A stretch of 64,000 nt of DNA, taken from NCBI GenBank assembly GCA_029550525.1, contig JAKPHF010000070.1, forward strand, positions 124,001-188,000, given 5' to 3'. The translations under genes were made by a program, and so were the position numbers. Within the stretch, counting starts at the first letter, position 1, and each line of letters begins with the position of its first letter. Source of the DNA: Planctomycetota bacterium (GTDB lineage Bacteria > Planctomycetota > Phycisphaerae > UBA1845 > PWPN01). This document shows, piece after piece, positions 18,529-25,571 of the stretch. The notes beneath the pieces were generated by a model that saw only the letters and a list, made by a program, of their open reading frames with translations, did no database searches and had not been told where the DNA came from.

Positions 18529-20667
18529 ATGGAGACAGATTCGATTTCATCGCGAACTCTGGCTCCACATTCGCCGGAAGTGCCCCGCGACCATCTGCCC
18601 AGCGCCGGTTCGGGGGCCGGTGAACCCGCGGTACCGGACATCGACCAGGCCGAGTACGTCTTCGCCAAGGCGGAAGCGCAGCGGTCGGCCACGCTGATCC
18701 AGGTGGCGGCGCTGGCGGGGGCTGCGTTGTGCATTGCGTTAGCCGCCCTGCTGCAGACGCCCATCAACAATCAGCGGAAGGAACTCCAGCTCGTCCTGCA
18801 GTCGAATCTGTACAAGGAACTGCCGCCGAAATACGCGTGGGTCAGCGCCGCCGGCGGGACGTTCCGCGGCATTGCCGCCGACATCCTGTGGATCAGGTCC
18901 GAGTCGCTCAAGCAGGAAGGCAAGTACTACGAGCTGCATCAACTGGCCAAGTGGATCTGCACGCTGCAGCCGCGTTTCGCCACGGTCTGGAGTTTCCAGG
19001 CGTGGAACATGTCGTACAATATCTCGGTGGCCACGCACACCACCCGCGAGCGCTGGCAGTGGGTGTACAACGGCATTCGCCTCCTGCGGGACGAGGGCAT
19101 TCCCAATAACGAGAAAGTCGTCGGCTTGTATCACCAGTTGGCCTGGACGTATTTCCACAAGGTGGGCGAGCGGCTGGACGATTACCAGCTCAAGTACAAG
19201 CGCATCTGGGCCACCACCATGGAAACGCTCCTGGGCACGCCGCCCGCCGGGCTGTCCGACCAGGAGGCGGTGGACTGGTTCAAGCCGGTGGTGGAAGCCC
19301 CGCACACGCTGGAAGAGCTGTTCGCCAAGCATCCCGGCACGAAGGCCCTGGTGGAGAAGCTGGCCGCGATCGGCGTCGACGTGGAAGTCGGCACCAAGGC
19401 GATCAATGTCTTTCACCCGCTGGAGGTGAACTTCTTCAAGCCCTATACGGCCTGGTCGATCGAAAGGAGCGTCGAACGCTTCCGCAAGACGGCCAAGGAG
19501 CCGCCCGCTGCCTACCGCGACCTGTGGGCCTTCCTGGATGCCGCCCCGGCGGAGGATCTGGGCCATCTGCTCGCCTACCTGCGGTCCAAGGTGCTGCGTG
19601 AGCAGTACAAGATGGATCCGCAGTTCATGTACGACATGTCGAGCAAGCTGGGACCGGAACAAGCGATCCCGATCGATTGGCGCACGCCCTGGGCGCATTC
19701 CATGTACTGGGGCATGTACGGCACGGAAAAGGCCCGGGATGTCAAGAACGTCGAGGAGTTCGACCTGTTGAACACCGACCGGATCGTGCTGTTCTCGCTG
19801 GGTGCGCTGGCCAGGCAGGGCGATTACATTTTCCGGCCCAATCTGGAGACGCCCGAGGAGTCCTTCCTGAACATGCGGCCGGATTGGCGCTATGTCGAGG
19901 CCGTTCATCAGAAGGCGCTCGAGCTGGGCAAGAAGTACCCCGATGACGAGGACGACAAGGACAAGAAGAAGAACACGGAAGCGGCCACGGCCGGCGAGGC
20001 GTTCAAGGATTACCACATCAACACGCTGCACTCGCTGCTGCTCGGCTTGTACTTCTCCGGTCGCACGGAGCAGGCGCAGAAGTACTACGACTACCTGGTC
20101 GTGAACTACCCGGACCAGTGGACGGGCAAGACCAAGGAGATCTACACCAAAGGCACGTTCAGGGATTTCATCCAGAAGCAGATCGAGGAGATGGCGGGCT
20201 CTCGGCACGAGGCCACCATGCTGATCCACTCTCTGCTGGAGAATGCATACATTGAACTGGCCAACGGCCGGCACGACGAGTATACGCGCAGAGCCAACCA
20301 GGCGTTCCAGTTGTACACGAGTTACCAGAAGGACAAGGCCGACGATCCGCAAGGCCGGCGGGGCCTGGAACCATGGGACCAGATGTTGGCCGACGCCTTG
20401 GGCGGTGTGGTGACCTCACCCGAGTTGCCGCTGGCCATGCGATTCATGGTGTGGGATCGTGAGAGCAACGTGAAAGTCAAGCAGCGCTGCTACGACGACG
20501 TGCGGCGCGTCCTGGAAGAAATGTACGGAGAGACCGACCTGGACATCGACAAGGCATTCCCGGAACCACCGGGTATGGCGGAGTTCCGGGCCAAGCGCCC
20601 CGCTATGACGCCCGAGGACGTGGCCAGACAGGCGCTCGAGGAAAAGAAAAAGCGGGAGGGGCGGTAA
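18529..20667 (+). CDS. Large membrane-anchored helical-repeat (TPR-like) protein
   Basis: The 712-residue product has one transmembrane helix near 60-80 (IQVAALAGAALCIALAALLQ) and then a long, mostly helical region with TPR-like segments such as YYELHQLAKWICTLQPRFAT, GLYHQLAWTYFHKVGERL and HSLLLGLYFSGRTEQAQKYY. A Lys/Asp-rich linker lies near residue 480. Its place after the SPFH and ABC genes, with a terminator downstream, makes it the last gene of that operon. A scaffold role for the transporter or SPFH complex is inference. No enzyme motif was seen. GGAGA lies a few bases before the ATG-containing start. Confidence 0.8.
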   Translation: METDSISSRTLAPHSPEVPRDHLPSAGSGAGEPAVPDIDQAEYVFAKAEAQRSATLIQVAALAGAALCIALAALLQTPINNQRKELQLVLQSNLYKELPPKYAWVSAAGGTFRGIAADILWIRSESLKQEGKYYELHQLAKWICTLQPRFATVWSFQAWNMSYNISVATHTTRERWQWVYNGIRLLRDEGIPNNEKVVGLYHQLAWTYFHKVGERLDDYQLKYKRIWATTMETLLGTPPAGLSDQEAVDWFKPVVEAPHTLEELFAKHPGTKALVEKLAAIGVDVEVGTKAINVFHPLEVNFFKPYTAWSIERSVERFRKTAKEPPAAYRDLWAFLDAAPAEDLGHLLAYLRSKVLREQYKMDPQFMYDMSSKLGPEQAIPIDWRTPWAHSMYWGMYGTEKARDVKNVEEFDLLNTDRIVLFSLGALARQGDYIFRPNLETPEESFLNMRPDWRYVEAVHQKALELGKKYPDDEDDKDKKKNTEAATAGEAFKDYHINTLHSLLLGLYFSGRTEQAQKYYDYLVVNYPDQWTGKTKEIYTKGTFRDFIQKQIEEMAGSRHEATMLIHSLLENAYIELANGRHDEYTRRANQAFQLYTSYQKDKADDPQGRRGLEPWDQMLADALGGVVTSPELPLAMRFMVWDRESNVKVKQRCYDDVRRVLEEMYGETDLDIDKAFPEPPGMAEFRAKRPAMTPEDVARQALEEKKKREGR

Positions 20668-20797
20668 GTAGCCATCAGCCATCAGCCACCAGCTATCGGC
20701 TCTCAGCTGTCAGCGATGGGCTGTCGGCCGGGTTGTTGGCCGTTTGCGAGAGGTTTCGGAGCGGCGGTCGGTCAGATCGCTAGAGAGATTGCCCGTG

Positions 20798-20830
20798 AAC
20801 CGCCGGGCTGGCAGCCCGGCGGTTTTCTTA
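20798..20830 (+). terminator. Rho-independent terminator of the SPFH-ABC operon
   Basis: A perfect 13-bp stem (AACCGCCGGGCTG at 20798-20810 and CAGCCCGGCGGTT at 20812-20824, one-base loop) is followed by TTCTTATT. It lies 130 bases after the last gene of the operon. The 350-base gap around it otherwise holds only short CAGC-type repeats near 20675-20715 and the leader hairpin at 20967. Confidence 0.8.
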
Positions 20831-20966
20831 TTGCCACATGCCGTGAATCGGTTCCAAGTGCAGGCGGCGGCAGACCAAGGAAGATGGCAGTTCCGGTGTC
20901 CGTGTAGCATCGGCGGACTCAGGCCGGTTTGATTTGAAGCGCCCGGGACATGCGGGTAGCATGAGC

Positions 20967-20996
20967 GGTTGCCGGACAAGCTGTTGTCGGGCAACC
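20967..20996 (+). promoter_or_regulatory. Leader hairpin upstream of Gfo/Idh/MocA gene
   Basis: GGTTGCCGGACAA (20967-20979) pairs with TTGTCGGGCAACC (20984-20996) at 12 of 13 positions around a GCTG loop, ending 22 bases before the ATG. It could be a leader stem-loop or an operator for a repressor. The start itself has a strong GGAGGTGA ribosome-binding site immediately downstream of the hairpin. Confidence 0.45.
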
Positions 20997-21018
20997 ATTC
21001 GTTTCTCGGAGGTGACCG

Positions 21019-22467
21019 ATGTCCAAGTTCAATCGTCGCTCGTTCCTCAAGTCGAGTCTGGCCGCCGGAGCGCTGGCCGCGACCTCGCGTAGCCGGCTGT
21101 TCGCTGCTGAGGCGCCTCGGCGTGGCGCGAACGAGAAGATCCGCATCGCGGTGATCGGCTTCAACGGCCAGGGCGGCAGCCACATCAGACAATATGCAGG
21201 GATGGACGACGTGGAGATCGTCGCCCTGTGTGACGTGGATCGGGACGTCTGGCCAAAGGGTCTCAAGCCCATTGAGGAAAAGGGCAAGCCGACGCCCAAG
21301 TGCTTCCAGGATATGCGTCGGGTCTTCGACGACAAGACCATCGATGCGGTGTCCATTGCCACGCCGAATCATTGGCATGCGCTGGCGGCGATCTGGGCCA
21401 TGCAGTCGGGCAAGGACGTCTACGTCGAGAAGCCGGTCAGCCACAACGTGCTCGAGGGGCGACGGATGGTGGAGGCCGCTCGCAAGTACCAGCGGATCTG
21501 CCAGACCGGCACGCAAATCCGCTCGAACCCTGGCAGCATCGAGGCCATCCAGTACGTGCGCGAGGGCAAGATCGGCAAGTTGTTGGTCGCCCGCGGGCTG
21601 TGCTACAAGCGCCGCGACAGCATCGGTCTGTGCGGCGGGCCGCAGGAGCCTCCGCCCAACATGGATTATGACCTGTGGAGCGGGCCCGCTCCGCTTAAGC
21701 CGCCGCATCGCAAGACCGACCGCGGCACGGTTCACTATCACTGGCACTGGTTCTGGGATTATGGCAACGGCGATCTCGGCAACCAGGGCATCCATCAGAT
21801 GGACGTGGCTCGCTGGGGCATCGGGGCGGATCGCCTGCCCGACAACGTGATCGCGTTCGGTGGACGGCTGGGCTACAAGGACGACGGCGAGACGCCCAAC
21901 ACGGAAATCGCCTTCATGGAATACGGCGACGTGCTGCTGATCTTCGAGACCCGTGGCCTGCCGACGCCGAACTACCGGGGCGCGATGGTCGGCAACGTCT
22001 TCCACGGCACGGAAGGCTCGGTGGTCCTGACCAGCTACTCACGGGGCGCGGCCTTCGACAAGGACGGCAAGAAGATTCGCAATTTTGACGGCGGCGGCAA
22101 TCACCACCGCAACTTCATCGACGCGGTTCGCAGCCGCAAGTACACGGACCTGAAAGCGGACATTCTCGAAGGACATCTGTCCAGCGCCTTGTGCCATCTG
22201 GCCAACATCTCATACCTGCGGGGAACGGACGTGCCCTTCAGCAGCCAGCACAAGGCCTTCGGCGACAACAAGGAAGCGTACGAGACGTTCGAGCGGACCA
22301 TGGAGCACCTGAAGGAGAACAAGGTGCCGATGGACGGCGAGACGTACCGGCTCGGCAAGAAGCTGATCGTCGATGCCGCGAACGAGCGTTTCGTGGGAGA
22401 CGAGAAGGCCAACGCCTTGCTGACCCGCGAATATCGCGAGCCGTTCGTGGTTCCGAATCAGGTCTGA
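21019..22467 (+). CDS. Tat-exported Gfo/Idh/MocA-family oxidoreductase
   Basis: The 482-residue product starts with a twin-arginine signal (FNRRSFLKSSLAAGALAA), so a folded, probably cofactor-loaded enzyme is exported. The Rossmann domain begins IRIAVIGFNGQGGSHI; NHWHALAAIWAMQSGK and VYVEKPVSHN carry the EKP motif whose Lys is catalytic in this family. The C-terminal alpha/beta domain has HYHWHWFWDYGNGDLGNQG, typical of planctomycete members. Such proteins oxidise or reduce sugars and sugar acids with NAD(P). A GGAGGTGA site precedes the ATG. Planctomycete genomes carry many paralogues; substrate cannot be assigned. Confidence 0.9.
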   Translation: MSKFNRRSFLKSSLAAGALAATSRSRLFAAEAPRRGANEKIRIAVIGFNGQGGSHIRQYAGMDDVEIVALCDVDRDVWPKGLKPIEEKGKPTPKCFQDMRRVFDDKTIDAVSIATPNHWHALAAIWAMQSGKDVYVEKPVSHNVLEGRRMVEAARKYQRICQTGTQIRSNPGSIEAIQYVREGKIGKLLVARGLCYKRRDSIGLCGGPQEPPPNMDYDLWSGPAPLKPPHRKTDRGTVHYHWHWFWDYGNGDLGNQGIHQMDVARWGIGADRLPDNVIAFGGRLGYKDDGETPNTEIAFMEYGDVLLIFETRGLPTPNYRGAMVGNVFHGTEGSVVLTSYSRGAAFDKDGKKIRNFDGGGNHHRNFIDAVRSRKYTDLKADILEGHLSSALCHLANISYLRGTDVPFSSQHKAFGDNKEAYETFERTMEHLKENKVPMDGETYRLGKKLIVDAANERFVGDEKANALLTREYREPFVVPNQV

Positions 22468-22567
22468 CGGACCGCTCGACATGTGACGGATTGATTCTCG
22501 ATGCGGAGGTGGGCACGGCTCATCTCCGCATCGTGCTTGCACGAGAGAACGCATGACGGTTGATCCC

Positions 22568-22615
22568 GGGGGCGTGCATAACGCTCGCCTGAAGGCGTGC
22601 AAGATGCACGCCCCC
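22568..22615. repeat. GC-rich interspersed hairpin
   Basis: GGGGGCGTGCAT (22568-22579) and ATGCACGCCCCC (22604-22615) are perfect 12-bp arms enclosing a second small inverted repeat (CGCCTGAAGGCG). It resembles the GCGGGCAAGATGCCCGC type hairpin at 24750 and may belong to the same dispersed family; it could also terminate the preceding gene. Confidence 0.6.
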
Positions 22616-22634
22616 TGATACATTGACGAATCCC

Positions 22635-23105
22635 ATGTTCCGCTTGGCACTGTTACTGATCCTGTGGCCGCTCATTGAGCTGTATCTGCTGATCCAGATC
22701 GGACGAGCAACCAGTGCGTTCACCGCGCTGACCATCGTGATCCTCACCGGCGTGGTCGGTGCAGCTCTGGCCAAGCGCGAAGGCCTCAAGACATACCATC
22801 GCATTCGCCAGGAACTCGCGGCCGGCCACATCCCGGGCGATCACCTGGTGGACGCGCTCATGATCCTGGTGGCCGGCATCCTGCTCATCACGCCCGGCCT
22901 GATCTCCGACACAGTGGGCATCGCTCTGCTGGTCCCGCACTTTCGCCGGCTGGTCCGCGAGCACCTGAAGCGCCGGCTCCAGGCCCGCTTCGCCATCAGC
23001 CCGTCAGACTACCCGGGCCGCGCCCGCCCCACCGACGACATCATCGATGTCGAGGTCCGCGAGATCGACCGCAAACCGCTCGGCCGCGATGACGACCCGC
23101 GCTGA
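22635..23105 (+). CDS. fxsA: FxsA family cytoplasmic membrane protein
   Basis: The 156-residue product matches FxsA: an N-terminal helix with PLIELYLLIQIGRATSAFTA, a second helix (IVILTGVVGAALAKREGL), then the segment GDHLVDALMILVAGILLITPGLISDTVG, the family hallmark. The C-terminal tail is charged and cytoplasmic. FxsA in E. coli is linked to exclusion of phage T7 by F plasmids when overproduced; its normal role is not known. ATG at 22635 is chosen to place the hydrophobic helix directly at the N-terminus; a TTG at 22623 is also in frame. Confidence 0.88.
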   Translation: MFRLALLLILWPLIELYLLIQIGRATSAFTALTIVILTGVVGAALAKREGLKTYHRIRQELAAGHIPGDHLVDALMILVAGILLITPGLISDTVGIALLVPHFRRLVREHLKRRLQARFAISPSDYPGRARPTDDIIDVEVREIDRKPLGRDDDPR

Positions 23106-23135
23106 GCGTTCAAGCCAACGACACAACACAATGGG

Positions 23136-23163
23136 TTGCGAAATCGCGGTGAGCGGGTAAACT
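23136..23163 (+). promoter_or_regulatory. Candidate sigma70-type promoter
   Basis: TTGCGA (23136-23141), a 16-base spacer and TAAACT (23158-23163) lie about 107 bases upstream of the second Gfo/Idh/MocA gene. This is a weak match found by eye. Confidence 0.25.
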
Positions 23164-23270
23164 CCGATTCGACAGGCGGATCCGTGCAGGATCGCGGCTC
23201 GCGCGGGCTCACCGTCCGCACGGGGCAAGCTCAACTCGTCGATGCGGTCACGTTCCGGAGGATCACAGAC

Positions 23271-24632
23271 ATGGCTCAGGACAAGCAGCTCACCACTCGC
23301 CGTCGCGTGCTGAAGGGGCTCGGGGCTGCGGCCGGAGCGGCCGTCGGGTTTCCCAGCATCATCTCGTCGCAGGTGCGGGCGGCGGTGGGCCGGCCTGGCG
23401 CGAACGATCGAATCACACTGGCCCATATCGGCGTGGGGAGCATGGGCAAGTACCATCTCAGCGAGATGGTCAAGTATATGAAGCAGGGCGTGGTCAACGT
23501 CGCGGCGGTGTGCGACTGCGACGAGAATCGCCTCGCCACCGCTTCCGAGATGGCCGGCCCGCAAGCCGACGTGTATCGCGACTACCGATACATACTGGAG
23601 CGCAAAGACATCGATGCCGTCATCATCGCCACGCCCGACCACTGGCATGCGGTGCAGATGGTGCACGCGGCCGAAAGCGGCAAACACGTCTACGTGGAAA
23701 AGCCCGCCGCCTGCACAATCGAGGAAGGCAAGGCCATGGTCGCAGCGGCGAAGAAGGCCAAGATCTCCGTGCAGGTCGGCTCGCAAGGCCGCTCGCAACC
23801 CGAGGCGTACCTGGCCCATCGATATCTGGTGAACGGGAACATCGGCACGATTCGGCGGGTCGACTGCTTCCACTATCCCAGTCCCGTGGATGACAAGCCT
23901 GTGCCCGACAGCGAGCCGCCCCCCGAGCTGGATTACGATCTGTGGCTGGGGCCGCTGCGCTGGCGGCCGTACAACGCCCATTGCTGCCACGGCAGATTCC
24001 GCTGGCTGATGGATTCCGGCGGCGGGCAGATTCGCGACCGAGGCGCGCACGTGATGAGCTGCGCCATGTGGTGGATGGGCGCCGACGGAACGGGACCAGT
24101 GACCATCGAAGCAACCGGTGAGGCTCCCGACAAGGGCGCGTGGGACTGCGCAACCACCATGGTGGTGACGTACACGTTCAAGAATCCCGATTGGATCCTC
24201 ACCTGGCGGCAAGGCAACGAATGGCTGGTACCACCCGAGGAACGCAAGGAGGGTGAGGACAAGATCATCCGGCCGGGCTACGGCGCGGTGTACACTGGCG
24301 ACAAAGGCACGTTCACGCACTGGGGAGGTGACGGGGGCACGTGGGCCGAGCGCAAGGCGCGCGAGTGGGTTCCCCCCGCCGGAGCCAAAGACGTCTACAA
24401 GAGCCCGAACTTCAACCATCATCAGGACTGGTTCGAAGGCATCAAGACCGGCAAGAAGACGATCATGAACATCGAGGCGGCGGTCGGCGTGTCGAACCTT
24501 TGTGTGCTGGGCAACCTGGCGTTCATGCTGGGCCGCAAGCTCCACTGGGACCAGTCCAAGCAGGAGATCGTCGGCGACGAGCAGGCTCGGCGGTTAATGG
24601 GACGGCCGCAACGGGCGCCGTACCACCTCTAG
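23271..24632 (+). CDS. Tat-exported Gfo/Idh/MocA-family oxidoreductase, second copy
   Basis: The 453-residue product starts with a Tat-like signal (TTRRRVLKGLGAAAGAAVGF) after a GGAGG site nine bases before the ATG at 23271. The NAD-binding fold begins ITLAHIGVGSMGKYHL; DHWHAVQMVHAAESGKHVY precedes the EKPAA catalytic motif. The C-terminal domain has DYDLWLGPLRWRPYN and FRWLMDSGGGQIRDRGAHV, as in other planctomycete exported members. It is clearly a paralogue of the protein at 21019-22467, though diverged. Substrate is unknown. Confidence 0.9.
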   Translation: MAQDKQLTTRRRVLKGLGAAAGAAVGFPSIISSQVRAAVGRPGANDRITLAHIGVGSMGKYHLSEMVKYMKQGVVNVAAVCDCDENRLATASEMAGPQADVYRDYRYILERKDIDAVIIATPDHWHAVQMVHAAESGKHVYVEKPAACTIEEGKAMVAAAKKAKISVQVGSQGRSQPEAYLAHRYLVNGNIGTIRRVDCFHYPSPVDDKPVPDSEPPPELDYDLWLGPLRWRPYNAHCCHGRFRWLMDSGGGQIRDRGAHVMSCAMWWMGADGTGPVTIEATGEAPDKGAWDCATTMVVTYTFKNPDWILTWRQGNEWLVPPEERKEGEDKIIRPGYGAVYTGDKGTFTHWGGDGGTWAERKAREWVPPAGAKDVYKSPNFNHHQDWFEGIKTGKKTIMNIEAAVGVSNLCVLGNLAFMLGRKLHWDQSKQEIVGDEQARRLMGRPQRAPYHL

Positions 24633-24684
24633 GAGAACGACGCGGTGAGACAGACGGAGGGCGGGCGTCTCGTCCGCCTCGAAT

Positions 24685-24768
24685 GGGCAACGTGCCCGTT
24701 CTCTCTGAAGGGTGAGCCGCAATTTTGACGGGCATTCCCGAGGAATAAAGGCGGGCAAGATGCCCGCC
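24685..24768. repeat. Two GC-rich short hairpins of a dispersed type
   Basis: GGGCA-ACG-TGCCC at 24685-24697 and GGCGGGCA-AGA-TGCCCGCC at 24750-24768 share the GGGCAA(N)TGCCC core with each other and partly with the hairpin at 22568. They lie in the non-coding gap between the oxidoreductase and the HEAT-repeat gene. A dispersed repeat family is the simplest reading. Confidence 0.5.
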
Positions 24769-24793
24769 CCCCAAACGAGACGAGGGTCTGGAC

Positions 24794-25297
24794 ATGCCAG
24801 AGAAGATTTCGACGAGCGATCCGGCCGCGGCAGTGGCGGCGATGGCCGAGCTCATGCGGAGCAGCGACGCCGAGACAGCGCGAGCGGGCAAGCGGCAACT
24901 CTGGGAAATGGTCCGCCACGGCCGGCCGGGCAATGATGAGCAGCAAAAGGCGGTCGTCACCGCCCTCCTGAGTCTGATCGCAGGCGATCAGCCGGCGTCG
25001 GTCAAGCGCGAAGCGATGTGGGCGGTCTCGGAACTGGGCGGCGACGAGTGCGTCGCGCCGGTGGCCGCCCTGCTGACCGACGAGGTCTTGCGTCAGGACG
25101 CCTGCATGGTGCTCGAGCGGCTGCCCGGCGACAAGGCGATCGAGGCACTCCAGGCAGCGTTGAAGACCGCCCCCGACGGCTTCCGGTTCCAGGTAGCCCA
25201 TTCGTTGCGCGTGCGGGGCATTCCAGTGGATGATCCGCCCTGCCAGAAGCTCAAGCCCGTCCGGCAAACGCAGGTCAAGCCGGTGGGCCGGGCGTGA
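24794..25297 (+). CDS. HEAT-repeat protein, 167 residues
   Basis: The product is built of helical pairs typical of HEAT/PBS-lyase repeats: VKREAMWAVSELGGDECVAP, VLRQDACMVLERLPGDKAIE and FRFQVAHSLRVRGIP. It has no signal peptide or enzymatic motif and is probably a cytoplasmic adaptor. The ATG at 24794 follows a weak GAGGG. It lies 161 bases downstream of the Tat oxidoreductase, separated by the hairpins, so cotranscription is uncertain. Confidence 0.75.
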   Translation: MPEKISTSDPAAAVAAMAELMRSSDAETARAGKRQLWEMVRHGRPGNDEQQKAVVTALLSLIAGDQPASVKREAMWAVSELGGDECVAPVAALLTDEVLRQDACMVLERLPGDKAIEALQAALKTAPDGFRFQVAHSLRVRGIPVDDPPCQKLKPVRQTQVKPVGRA

Positions 25298-25571
25298 TTG
25301 AAGGCGGCCGGCAAACGAACGTTCTCCGCTCACTGGGCTGACACAAGCGGGGTGTGCAGAGGCCGCAAAAACTCAATGCGTCGAAAAGCCGCGGTGTTGT
25401 ACAATGCCCGGTAAGGCGTTTCTGGATTCCCTTAACGCCACTGGCTCGTGGTAAGCATTGATCGAACATCGTGGTCCCATGTCGGGCAGGACGCCCGGTG
25501 TTTCGGTGAGACGCTGGCACTGCAGCGAGTTCCGGTGCCATATTATCGCCGACATTTCTGTAGGAGAGCCG

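Noticed and set aside
15513..18770. 1085-codon open frame on the minus strand opposite the ABC genes
   Set aside because: High GC keeps the antisense frame open; the translation is Arg/His/Gln-rich without domains, while the plus strand has clear ABC ATPase and permease genes.
18739..20352. 537-codon minus-strand frame opposite the helical-repeat protein
   Set aside because: It is an antisense shadow of the 712-residue protein and has no domain signature.
23004..24545. 513-codon minus-strand frame opposite the second oxidoreductase
   Set aside because: Shadow frame; the plus-strand Tat oxidoreductase is unmistakable.
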